A DNA stretch of 64,000 bases from Desulfovibrio sp. G11 (GTDB taxonomy: Bacteria > Desulfobacterota > Desulfovibrionia > Desulfovibrionales > Desulfovibrionaceae): NCBI RefSeq assembly GCF_900243745.1, contig NZ_LT984798.1, forward strand, positions 310,001 to 374,000, read 5' to 3'. Of this stretch, positions 33,428-42,006 are shown piece by piece. The notes under the pieces were generated by a model. The model had not been told where the DNA came from. It ran no database searches and worked only from the letters and a program-made list of their open reading frames with translations. The position numbers and the translations under genes were made by a program. The first letter of the stretch is position 1. Every line of letters starts with the position of its first letter.

Positions 33428-35191
33428 CTAAACCTCCACAGAGCCGTCAGGCGGAGCCAGAGGCAGGGTCACGCGCACGGTACTGCCGCGCCCTTCTTCA
33501 CTGTCCACACGGATATCGCCGCCGAGCCGACGCACGATGCCGTAGGTGATGAACATGCCAAGCCCTGTACCCTTATCTTTCTTGGTGGAATAAAACGGCT
33601 CGAAAATGTGCCGCAGCACCTCTCGAGGCATGCCTTTGCCGTTATCACGCACGGTCACTTCAAGCGCGCACTGTCCCGATGGAACACAGCGTATTTTTAC
33701 AAAGCGCCCCTGCCCGTCGGCAGATGCGCCTGCCTGCCCGCTGCCGGTCACGGCATCCAGGGCATTGCCCACGATATTCAGAAATACCTGCTGCAACTGG
33801 CCCCTGTCCGAAACAATCTCGGGCAGGTCCTCGGCCAGATCCATCTCGAGCGTTACGCCCCGGTTCTTGGCTTCTCGCTCAAGGAAAGACAGGGTCTCGG
33901 TGATGACCTCCTCAATGTGCAGGCTCTGGCGGTTGGCTTCCATCCGGCGGGCGAAACCCAGCAGGCGGTGGGTAATACTGCGTGCCCGCTCCACTGTGCT
34001 TTCTATGCCTTCGAGCAGACCGTTCAGCCTCTCCCTGTCCCTGCTTTCGCCGCAAACCTTGCCCATGCTCAGCAGGTCGCGGGCAAGGCCCGCCTTTTCG
34101 TAAATGACGGCAAGGGGATTGTTGACCTCGTGGGCCACACCCGCCGCCAGCCGCCCGATGGACGAGAGCTTCTGATTGTGCTCCATCTGGGCGAAAATGG
34201 CTACCCGGCGCTCATCGCTGGCCTGCAGCCTGTTGACAAGCTGCTTCATAAGCAGGTGCGATACCAGAACAATAAGCGCGATACCGCCGCACAGCACAAG
34301 CAGCAATTCGGTGCGCAGGGCTGTCCAGGGGCGAAAGGCCTCGGCCTCGGGCTTGACTGCCAGCAGAATGAAATCCGTACCGGCCAGTGCGCAGGAGGCC
34401 ACCATAAGCTTGCGTCCCGATGGCTCGGTGACGTTGCGAACGAGCGTTTCCGCCGTGGCCGGCGGCAGCGGCAACGGACAGGAATCCAGCGCCTTGCCGT
34501 ACAGGCGGGAATCTGTTTGCAGCACTCCTTCCCTGTCCACAAGAAAAACATCGGTTTCCTGCTCCGGGCCTACGGAGGACAGCACCTGCTGCAGCCGCAG
34601 CGTGTCCACGGCCACGCGCAGGGTCCATGAAAGCCCGCTTTCCTCCATCCTGTGAACGGCTATGACCATATGCGGATAGCCGCGATAACCGAGAAACACG
34701 TTGCTCATATACCGGCTTTTGATTTCCGTTTCACGCAGCCAGGGCTTGCCCACATAGTCCGCGCCCCTGAGCTTGTACGGTCCCACATACGAAATCTGCA
34801 GGCCCTCGGAGTTGACCAGCCCCATGTCCACAAAGCCCTGAAACTCACTGCGCAGCGACAAAAACACGCGGTTCAGGGTGCGCTCGTCCGCCAGGTCCTT
34901 GTAGGAATAGGCATGGGCGATAAAGCTCACCGTGGATTCCCTTTCACCGAGATAAAGCTCCAGCGCCGCCTGCGACTTGCGGGCCAGCGCGTAAACGGGG
35001 CTTTCCATTTCACGCTCGAGGGTCCGTGTGTACTGCATGTGGCTTATGCCGGACAACAGAAGCAGAGGCGTGACCGATACGGCCACCATAAGTATGGTCA
35101 TAAGCCGACGCAGAGAGCGGTACCGGGCCGGAGACACGGCCTCGGGCACTTCCAGCAGGTGGGCAAAGGCGTTTTTTATGGCGGCGAACAT
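33428..35191 (-). CDS. Membrane sensor histidine kinase with Cache-type periplasmic domain
   Basis: A 587-residue kinase. TM1 is at about 29-49. A double-Cache-like periplasmic domain (about 50-285) has YVGPYKLRGADYVGKPWL and TDVFLVDREGVLQTDSRLYG. TM2 is at about 293-315. HisKA has its histidine in LAAGVAHEVNNPLAVI. HATPase has N box NIVGNALDAV, G1 DNGKGM, F box FEPFYSTK and G2 GTGLGMF. All catalytic boxes are intact, so it is a competent autokinase. It probably senses a small periplasmic ligand. The linked TauE exporter suggests a sulfonate, sulfite or organic acid, but this is inference. Confidence 0.92.
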   Translation of the reverse strand: MFAAIKNAFAHLLEVPEAVSPARYRSLRRLMTILMVAVSVTPLLLLSGISHMQYTRTLEREMESPVYALARKSQAALELYLGERESTVSFIAHAYSYKDLADERTLNRVFLSLRSEFQGFVDMGLVNSEGLQISYVGPYKLRGADYVGKPWLRETEIKSRYMSNVFLGYRGYPHMVIAVHRMEESGLSWTLRVAVDTLRLQQVLSSVGPEQETDVFLVDREGVLQTDSRLYGKALDSCPLPLPPATAETLVRNVTEPSGRKLMVASCALAGTDFILLAVKPEAEAFRPWTALRTELLLVLCGGIALIVLVSHLLMKQLVNRLQASDERRVAIFAQMEHNQKLSSIGRLAAGVAHEVNNPLAVIYEKAGLARDLLSMGKVCGESRDRERLNGLLEGIESTVERARSITHRLLGFARRMEANRQSLHIEEVITETLSFLEREAKNRGVTLEMDLAEDLPEIVSDRGQLQQVFLNIVGNALDAVTGSGQAGASADGQGRFVKIRCVPSGQCALEVTVRDNGKGMPREVLRHIFEPFYSTKKDKGTGLGMFITYGIVRRLGGDIRVDSEEGRGSTVRVTLPLAPPDGSVEV

Positions 35192-35374
35192 GCTTCCTCC
35201 GGGCTGCGCGCTGGCGCAAGCTTCAAACGTGCTTTTTCACGGTGCAGCCCTTCATATCCTGATCAGGCGCCGGCAGGCGCCGTCATGAGGGCCTGCCTGC
35301 GGCTCCGTCAAGCGGCCCAACTGCCTCGAACCGGGCGCTTTTTTACCGCATGGCTGAAAAAGCGGGCACACATC

Positions 35375-35806
35375 CTAGTGCGCCCCGGCTACCAGCACGC
35401 CGGAAGCCGCGAGACTCAGCACCAGCACTTCAGCAATGGCAATACACATCATGAGCCACTGTCTGTGCCGGGCCAGGGTCCAGGCAAGCTGCACAAAACA
35501 GAAGATAGTCAGGGCCGCGAGAAAGGCTATGCCCAAAAAATTGCATATATCGCCCTTGCCTACCAGTGCAAGCCAACCCCACCCCTGGGGAATACTCCCT
35601 GCGGCACGATAGTCCGCGGCGCTGTGCACCCACAGGCGCGGCAGTTCATCCAGGGGAATCTGCGGCTCCAGCACGCCGAAGACATAGAGCGCATAGGTCA
35701 CAAGCATCGTTACGAAGCCGATGAGCGAGCCGTAAAACAGTGTATCGGCATAGCGCACCTGCGCCGGGGAAGCCTTGATATCGTTCTTAACATCCACAGT
35801 ATTCAT
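35375..35806 (-). CDS. Small four-helix membrane protein, operon partner of TauE
   Basis: A 143-residue protein with hydrophobic helices at about 24-46, 78-100, 102-115 and 119-141, separated by a hydrophilic loop (ELPRLWVHSAADYRAAGSIPQGWGW). It belongs to a group of unnamed membrane proteins found next to TauE/SafE permeases; I do not recognise a named domain with confidence. It begins 37 bases after the TauE gene and precedes the sensor kinase by 183 bases, so it may be an accessory subunit of the exporter or a link between exporter and sensor. Confidence 0.65.
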   Translation of the reverse strand: MNTVDVKNDIKASPAQVRYADTLFYGSLIGFVTMLVTYALYVFGVLEPQIPLDELPRLWVHSAADYRAAGSIPQGWGWLALVGKGDICNFLGIAFLAALTIFCFVQLAWTLARHRQWLMMCIAIAEVLVLSLAASGVLVAGAH

Positions 35807-35842
35807 ACTATCCTCCCAAAAAGTCCAGTCCGGTCAGGAAAT

Positions 35843-36982
35843 TTACCAGCCAAGTCCCTTCATGAGGGCTTTGGCGCCGGAAAAAAGGAGCACAAAAATC
35901 ACCATATAACGGATGAATTTGGGCTTGGCGACGGCCAGCAGGCGCACACCCACCACAGAGCCGAGCATAAGTCCTACAATGGACGGAATGGCCATGAGGG
36001 GGATGACGCAGCCCTGATTGAGATAAACCCAGGCGGCGGAAGTATCTGTGATGGAAAGAAGAAACTTGGACGTACCCACGCTCACCTTGAGGGGAGCGCC
36101 CATAAGCAGGTTGAGCACCGGCACGTTGGCCCACCCGGCCCCAAGGCCGAACATGCCCGCCATGATGCCGATGACAATAAAGAGCAGCAGTCCGGCAACA
36201 GTGCGGTGGGTTTTCCACTCCACCACCTCGCCGGTGCTTGGCTCAAGAAATACGCCGTTCATACCGAGGGCCAGGCCTACGGCATCCTGCTTTGTCACTA
36301 CAGGACGCACAGAATTTTTAGAAAGCAGCAAAAGTACGGCAATGGCCAGAATGGTCGCGCCAAGGCAGGTCTGGATGACGTGCGTGGGCAGGGCCAGGCC
36401 CAGCATGGCTCCCACAATGGCACAGGCCGAAGCAATAAGCGCTACGGGCAGAGCCAGCCGCAGGTTGGCGAAATTACGGCGCAGCAAGCCCGGCCCGGCT
36501 GCCAGCGCGCCCGCCAGAGCCACCAGCAGGCCCGCGCCGCGCACAAAGTCCAGATGGAAAGGAAAAAAACCGCTGACCAGCGGCACAAAAAGCACGCCGC
36601 CGCCCACACCGGCCATAACGGCAATAATGCCAAGAATAAAACAAAAAACCAGCAGAGCGATGGGCCAGAACCACCAGGGATGATTGTCCACCAGAGCGGC
36701 ATCCGCCTGGGCGTCTGCCTGCCGCTGGGTCTGGGTGAGCAGCGGATCACCGGCCTGGCCGGGCGCCTGCTGTACCGTCTGTCCAGGCTCCTGCAAGGCC
36801 GACGGCGCAGACTGCGCATCAACAACCGCAGCCTGGCCCTGTTCTGCACCACCAGCGGCATCCTGGGCCAGCGCCGTCAACGGCGCGGCGAAACACAGCA
36901 TAAGCATGACAGGCAACAACAGGAGCTTTGCCATATGGCTTCTTGCAACCCTTGCGGAATCTTCACGAAAAACACAGGCCAT
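35843..36982 (-). CDS. TauE/SafE-family sulfite/organosulfonate exporter
   Basis: A 379-residue protein. A signal-like helix (AKLLLLPVMLMLCFAAPLTALA) is followed by a 70-residue Gln/Ala-rich periplasmic segment, then eight or more membrane helices with the TauE/SafE repeats (GVGGGVLFVPLVSGFF and GLGAGWANVPVLNLLMGAPLKVSVGTSKF). The family moves sulfite, sulfoacetate, taurine and related C2 compounds or organic acids. The start at 36982 has GGGGGAG just upstream; an internal ATG at 36934 is possible. The long N-terminal domain is not part of small TauE proteins. First gene of the operon that encodes the phosphorelay. Confidence 0.88.
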   Translation of the reverse strand: MACVFREDSARVARSHMAKLLLLPVMLMLCFAAPLTALAQDAAGGAEQGQAAVVDAQSAPSALQEPGQTVQQAPGQAGDPLLTQTQRQADAQADAALVDNHPWWFWPIALLVFCFILGIIAVMAGVGGGVLFVPLVSGFFPFHLDFVRGAGLLVALAGALAAGPGLLRRNFANLRLALPVALIASACAIVGAMLGLALPTHVIQTCLGATILAIAVLLLLSKNSVRPVVTKQDAVGLALGMNGVFLEPSTGEVVEWKTHRTVAGLLLFIVIGIMAGMFGLGAGWANVPVLNLLMGAPLKVSVGTSKFLLSITDTSAAWVYLNQGCVIPLMAIPSIVGLMLGSVVGVRLLAVAKPKFIRYMVIFVLLFSGAKALMKGLGW

Positions 36983-37395
36983 CGTCTCCCCCTTGCGCCT
37001 CAGACCGGCGCATTTGTTTTTTCGGTCAGGGCAAGACTAAAATTCATGTCCGGCACACGCCATCGGGAGAATCCTGATTTGTGAAAAAATACCTAAGGGT
37101 TTTCCCCAGACGGAAATGAAGGGCTGTTCCGGCATGGGCATGGGCCGCAGTGCCAAAACCAAAGCAGACGAAACGGAACAAAGCGCGGCATACGCGCTCC
37201 AGAAAGGTCGGGCACGACGCTGCGCCACGAAGGGCGCTTTTCATTAAAGATTGGGTACAGGCATGAAAACGCGGCATATTTTACAACGTAACCGCAAAAA
37301 AGGCACAAAAAAACGCGGCTGTACCGCGCGCTGTGAAAGATGGAATATCAACGCGAATGCGTGAAACGGAAATTCAGGCTTTGATCAGAGTGTGA
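36983..37395. other. Promoter region of the TauE operon
   Basis: 413 bases between the NarL-type regulator (upstream on the minus strand) and tauE. No gene is seen. It must hold the operon promoter and, if the regulator controls it, its binding sites. I could not pick out a convincing promoter or repeated operator by eye. Confidence 0.35.
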
Positions 37396-38079
37396 TCAGA
37401 CTTTGACCAGACCGTGACGGATGGCAATTTTAACCAGATCGCCCACAGACCCGGCCTGTAACTTGGTGAGCAGATTATATTTGTGGGTTTCTACGGTTTT
37501 GGGGCTGATATGCAGGTCGCCCGCGATGGCCTTGACGCTGTGCCCGTCTGCCAGCAGGCGAAAAATCTCTTTTTCCCGGGGCGACAGAGCGGACAGGTCG
37601 CCGCAGCCATCGCCGCCGGACTCGTCCACCGCCTGACGGCGTTCGCGCAAAAGGGCCGCCAGCCGCCCGCCAGGATCAGAAAAACTTAAAAATATCTCGC
37701 CCCGGCGCACGTTTTCGATGGCGCGCAACAACACGCCCGGCGGCTCGGATTTGCGTACATGCCCCATGATGCCAAGATCGATAAGCTCGGGCAGCCAGCG
37801 CTGATCCTCATGCCCGGTATAGACAAGAATGCGTGTGGCCGGGCGTACTTCAAGCACGGCGCGCGCGGTTTCCACCCCATTCATGCCGGGCATGCCGAGG
37901 TCCAGCACCATCAGGTGTGGCGTCAGCGAGGCGGCCAGGGCCACTGCCTCGCCACCGGCAAGGGCCATGCCCACTACCCGCAAGTGCGCATAGGGGGCCA
38001 GCAGGCTGCGCACGCCTTCCATAAGCAGCTTGTGGTCGTCAACAAGCAGGATGCGGCAGATTTCCATACGCCTGTCCAC
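37396..38079 (-). CDS. NarL/FixJ-type response regulator
   Basis: A 227-residue regulator: N-terminal receiver (ILLVDDH, acceptor in VLDLGMPGMNG at about D62, VYTGHEDQRW, KSEPPG lysine) and C-terminal LuxR-type helix-turn-helix (LSPREKEIFRLLADGHSVKAIAGDLHISPKTVETHKYNLLTKL). The start is GTG with AAAGGA before it; ATG four codons later is an alternative. It has no kinase partner of its own and lies directly upstream of the TauE/phosphorelay operon on the same strand, so it is the best candidate output of that system. Confidence 0.92.
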   Translation of the reverse strand: MDRRMEICRILLVDDHKLLMEGVRSLLAPYAHLRVVGMALAGGEAVALAASLTPHLMVLDLGMPGMNGVETARAVLEVRPATRILVYTGHEDQRWLPELIDLGIMGHVRKSEPPGVLLRAIENVRRGEIFLSFSDPGGRLAALLRERRQAVDESGGDGCGDLSALSPREKEIFRLLADGHSVKAIAGDLHISPKTVETHKYNLLTKLQAGSVGDLVKIAIRHGLVKV

Positions 38080-38153
38080 TCATCCTTTGTTCAAAGCGGT
38101 GACCGGGCGACCCTGGGGCGGCCGCTCCTCAACAGTGCGGACAGGCTGCGCGG

Positions 38154-39782
38154 CTACAGCAGAAAAAGCGAAGCCAGCCCGAGAAAGATGAAAAAGCCCG
38201 CGCCATCCGTAATGGTGGTAAGAAATATGCTGGAAGCATGCGCGGGGTCACGCCCCAGCGCGCGAAAAATAAGCGGTATGGAGCCGCCGGAAATGGCCCC
38301 GAGCAGCATGTCACACATAAGCGCCCCGCCCATGACAGCACCTATGGCCGCAACTCCCGTAAACCACCACACGCCGAAAAAGGCTGTGACAGCCATGACG
38401 ATGCCGGTAACAAGGCCGATCTTGCCTTCGCGCACCACCGCCATCCAGGCTTTTTTCTGGTCAAAGCGGTCTGTAGCCAGCTGACGGATCATAACGGCAA
38501 GAGCCTGCTGCCCAGTATTGCCCGCCTGGTTGGCTACCATAGGCATGAGCACCGCAAGTACGGCCATTTCGGCAATGCTGCCCTCAAACATGTACACCAC
38601 CGAAGCCGAAAGCGCCGAGTTGAACATGTTGACAAACAGCCAGGGCAGGCGTTTGCACACGCTCTCTTTCCAGGGCGTGTCCACGCTTTCTTCCGGGTCG
38701 GCACCCACCATGCCCAGCATGTCGGCGCTGGCCTCTTCGTGCATGATGTCCATGATGTCGTCATAGGTAATGACACCCATGATGTGACCCTCATTGTCCA
38801 CAACAGGCATGGCCATGAAATTGTAGTGTGAGAGCAGGCTGGCCACCTCACGCCTGTCTGTATCATAGGTGACGCTGATGACGCTCTGCCCGACCACGGC
38901 ATCCCCCACGATGGTTCCGGGACGGGCCAGCATGAGGTCGCGCAGGGAGAGCACGCCGACGAGCACGTCATGCGAGTCTACCACATAGCCGTAATAGGGG
39001 CTTTCCTTCTCGGCCATTTCGGTGCGGATATGGGCGATGGCCTCATCCACTGTCTGGTTGCACTCCAGCAGGATGAGTTCCGTGTTCATGGCCCCGCCCG
39101 CGGAGTCCGGATCGAAATTGAGCAGGCTGCGCAACTCTTCGGAGTCTTCGCGGGTCAGTTTTTCCAGCAGGGCGTCGCGGTGGTCCTCTTCCAGCTCGTC
39201 CAGCACGTCGGCGGCGTCGTCCGGGGACATCTCGGCAATAATCTGGGCGGCCACGTCCGTATCCAGATTTTCCAGCAGGTCCACGGCCACATTGCCGTCC
39301 AGCTCTGCCAGTGCTTCGGCCGCGTCCTCTTTGGACATGCGGGCAAGCGTGCTCACCTGCTTTTCAAGGCTCAGGTTTTCCAGATGGTCGGCCATGTCGG
39401 CCGGGTGAATGAACTCCTGATCCAGAAATTCCGGCTCATATTCTTCATCAATGGCTGCCGCTTCCGTACTCACGCCCGCCGCTCCGGGCAAAGCGCCGCC
39501 GTCACGGCCGTCGCCGGCCGAAGCAGAAGGAGAAAGCACATCTTCCGGAGCGCCTGCATCTGCATAATCTTCAGAAGCTGCCCCGCCAGAAGCGGTCGGG
39601 CAATCACCGGATGCGTGTACCGCACCGGCATCAGACGACGCAAAGCCCGCGTCCTGTGAAGGAGAATCGGCCTTTACGCCGTGTTCCGGCGCTTGCGTCA
39701 ACGGAACGGCGGTGCGGTCGTCTTCCCGCTCTGTGGCCTCAACAGGCCGCATTTCTTGTTCTTTATTACGATAATCTGCCAT
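38154..39782 (-). CDS. mgtE: Magnesium transporter MgtE
   Basis: A 542-residue MgtE. After an unusual acidic, Ser/Ala/Gly-rich N-terminal extension of about 90 residues come the superhelical N domain (MADHLENLSLEKQVSTLARM...), two CBS domains (about 210-335) that gate the channel by binding Mg2+, and a C-terminal membrane part with five helices containing PMVANQAGNTGQQ, the pore signature. Start at 39782 with AAAGG; a reading to 39860 lacks support. No M-box riboswitch was seen upstream. It lies 75 bases upstream of the NarL-type regulator; joint transcription is possible. Confidence 0.93.
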   Translation of the reverse strand: MADYRNKEQEMRPVEATEREDDRTAVPLTQAPEHGVKADSPSQDAGFASSDAGAVHASGDCPTASGGAASEDYADAGAPEDVLSPSASAGDGRDGGALPGAAGVSTEAAAIDEEYEPEFLDQEFIHPADMADHLENLSLEKQVSTLARMSKEDAAEALAELDGNVAVDLLENLDTDVAAQIIAEMSPDDAADVLDELEEDHRDALLEKLTREDSEELRSLLNFDPDSAGGAMNTELILLECNQTVDEAIAHIRTEMAEKESPYYGYVVDSHDVLVGVLSLRDLMLARPGTIVGDAVVGQSVISVTYDTDRREVASLLSHYNFMAMPVVDNEGHIMGVITYDDIMDIMHEEASADMLGMVGADPEESVDTPWKESVCKRLPWLFVNMFNSALSASVVYMFEGSIAEMAVLAVLMPMVANQAGNTGQQALAVMIRQLATDRFDQKKAWMAVVREGKIGLVTGIVMAVTAFFGVWWFTGVAAIGAVMGGALMCDMLLGAISGGSIPLIFRALGRDPAHASSIFLTTITDGAGFFIFLGLASLFLL

Positions 39783-40036
39783 AGCGCGCCTTTCGCTCAA
39801 AAATACTTCCCGAAGGAGCGGCAATGCCGTGAAAAGCGCCTGCCATGCGGCAAGGCGCATATGTGAAAATGCTCTCGAGGTTCACGCAGCTTGACGCGAC
39901 GCACTGGGCATTCTATCTACTTCAATCACCCGCCCAACGGCGCAGGACGCCGTGTGGGGTCAACGTGCCGCGCGTGGCATTCTGACCGGGGCGGCACCCC
40001 TTCACTTAGCATGCGAAAGGAATGGGAACAAGCGCA

Positions 40037-40909
40037 ATGTATACGCCCTGGGCCGCTTTTTTTTCTCCCGAAGGACGGCGGCTTCTACAAAAATCCATAG
40101 ATCTCGCCCTTGAAGAAGACGGTCCGGAACTGACTGCCATGGGCCTTTTCTCTCCTGATGCGTACCTGAATGCGGCCATACGAGCCAAAGAGGATACCCT
40201 GGTGGTGGGGCTGCCCGTGATCGGCCCGGTATTCCGCAGCCTGGGTGCGCCCTTCAGATGGCAGGCCCTTGTACCCGAGACGGCCCGCGTACCGGCCATG
40301 ACGGAGGTGGCCCGCATTACCGCTCCGGCTGTGCCCATGCTCAAGGCCGAACGCGTTATCCTGAACTTCATAACCCATCTTTCGGGCATAGCCAACCTCA
40401 CGGCCCGTTATGTGCGGGAACTTGAGGGAACCGGCGTTCGCCTGCTCGATACGCGCAAGACCACCCCCGGCCTGCGCTGGCCGGAAAAATACGCCGTGCA
40501 GGCAGGCGGCGCGTCCAACCACCGCAAAAACCTTGCTGAAATGCTCATGCTCAAGGATAATCACATCGATGCGGCCGGCTCCATTGCCTCGGCCGTTGCT
40601 GCCCTGCGCAGCCGCTACAGCCCCTGCCCCCCCATTGAGGTGGAGTGCCGCACCATCGCGCATGTGCGCGAGGCCATTGCCGCGCGCGCCGATCGCATTA
40701 TGATGGACAATATGGGCGGAGCGCTTTTGAGCGAGGCTCTGGCTCTGGTTCCCCCGGATATTGAAACCGAAGTCAGCGGCGGCGTGCGGCTGGAAAATCT
40801 GCGCGAACTGGCCCTTACGGCCCCCCGCAGGCCGGACTTCATCTCCGTGGGACGGCTAACCCATTCCGCCGTGGCGGCGGACTTCAGCATGACCCTGCTG
40901 CCGGCCTGA
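40037..40909 (+). CDS. nadC: Nicotinate-nucleotide pyrophosphorylase (quinolinate phosphoribosyltransferase)
   Basis: A 290-residue NadC, which converts quinolinate and PRPP to nicotinate mononucleotide in de novo NAD synthesis. Active-site blocks: ERVILNFITHLSGIANLTA, LLDTRKTTPGLRWPEKYAV, GGASNHRKNL, MLKDNHIDAAGS, EVECRT and MMDNM, ending in EVSGGV and ISVGRLTHS. The ATG at 40037 has GGGAA upstream; an ATG at 40022 directly abuts AAAGGA, which is too close for use. nadA follows by 40 bases, and the order nadC-nadA-nadB makes a complete quinolinate-to-NaMN operon. Confidence 0.94.
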   Translation: MYTPWAAFFSPEGRRLLQKSIDLALEEDGPELTAMGLFSPDAYLNAAIRAKEDTLVVGLPVIGPVFRSLGAPFRWQALVPETARVPAMTEVARITAPAVPMLKAERVILNFITHLSGIANLTARYVRELEGTGVRLLDTRKTTPGLRWPEKYAVQAGGASNHRKNLAEMLMLKDNHIDAAGSIASAVAALRSRYSPCPPIEVECRTIAHVREAIAARADRIMMDNMGGALLSEALALVPPDIETEVSGGVRLENLRELALTAPRRPDFISVGRLTHSAVAADFSMTLLPA

Positions 40910-40949
40910 TGCCGCGCGGGGCTGCCACTTTCAGCACAGGGACAAGACA

Positions 40950-41996
40950 ATGCAAGACATCAGTGCCGGTATTCAGGCTATCAAGCGCCAGCTTGGCGAC
41001 AGGCTCTGCATTATGGGCCACCACTACCAGAACGATGCCGTGGTGCAGCACTGCGACATCACGGGCGACTCGCTGGAACTGGCCCGCCGTGTGCCCCAGG
41101 TGAACGCGGACCATATCGTTTTTTGTGGCGTCTACTTTATGGGCGAATCCGCGGCGCTGCTGGCCAAGCCGGGCCAGGCAGTCTACCTGCCGAGCATGGA
41201 CGCGGACTGCCTCATGTCGCGGATGACCCCCGCCCCACTGGCCCGCAAGGTGCTGGAGCAGCTTTACGCCCTTGGCCGCAAGGTCATTCCCCTAGCTTAC
41301 GTCAATACTGATCTGGCCCTCAAGGCCGTGGTGGGTGAATACGGCGGCGCCGTGTGTACATCAGCCAATGCGGGCATCATGCTGCAATGGGCCATGAAGC
41401 AGGGGGACGGCGTGCTGTTTTTGCCCGACATGCACCTGGGCAACAATACGGCAACGGCCCTGGGTATCGCCCCACACGAAAGGCACGTGCTGCGCATAGG
41501 CTCCAGGGGACTGGTGGAGCCGGAAGCCCAGGCCCTGGACAGAAAGCTGCTGCTCTGGCCGGGCTGCTGCGCCATCCACGCCCGGTTTGACCCTGACGAT
41601 GTACGTGAAATGCGCGCCGCGCACCCGGGCTGCCGCGTCATTGCTCACCCCGAATGCCGCGAGGATGTCATCGCAGTCTGCGACGGCGCCGGTTCCACAT
41701 CCTACCTGATCAAAGACGCGGCTCGCGTGGCCGCTGAAGCCCCTGGCTCCACGCTCATCGTGGGAACCGAGAACAATCTTGTCCACCGCCTTGCTGCCCG
41801 CCATGCGGGCCAATGCCGCATAATCCCCCTGGGACACGCCATTTGCGGCAACATGGCCAAAGTGACGGAAAAAAAGCTCTGGACCATTCTCGAGGCAATT
41901 ACCGCTCAAAAAGCCACCCCTCTGGCGATCGAGGAGGAACTCTGCCCCCCCGCCCGCCTCTCGCTAACCCGCATGCTTGAAGTATGCGGCCAATGA
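40950..41996 (+). CDS. nadA: Quinolinate synthase
   Basis: A 348-residue NadA. It condenses iminoaspartate with dihydroxyacetone phosphate to quinolinate using a 4Fe-4S cluster whose fourth iron binds substrate. The three expected cysteine ligands are visible as C59 (IVFCGVYFMGE), C136 (AVCTSANAG) and C299 (HAICGNM). The substrate motifs GHHYQNDAVV and HPEC are present. It lies between nadC and nadB, and nadB begins within or just after its stop. Oxygen sensitivity of this cluster suits an anaerobe. Confidence 0.94.
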   Translation: MQDISAGIQAIKRQLGDRLCIMGHHYQNDAVVQHCDITGDSLELARRVPQVNADHIVFCGVYFMGESAALLAKPGQAVYLPSMDADCLMSRMTPAPLARKVLEQLYALGRKVIPLAYVNTDLALKAVVGEYGGAVCTSANAGIMLQWAMKQGDGVLFLPDMHLGNNTATALGIAPHERHVLRIGSRGLVEPEAQALDRKLLLWPGCCAIHARFDPDDVREMRAAHPGCRVIAHPECREDVIAVCDGAGSTSYLIKDAARVAAEAPGSTLIVGTENNLVHRLAARHAGQCRIIPLGHAICGNMAKVTEKKLWTILEAITAQKATPLAIEEELCPPARLSLTRMLEVCGQ

Positions 41997-42006
41997 GGTT
42001 TGTGCC

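Noticed and set aside
34652-37084. An 810-codon open frame on the plus strand
   Set aside because: It spans three real minus-strand genes and their gaps; Gln/His/Arg-rich without any motif.
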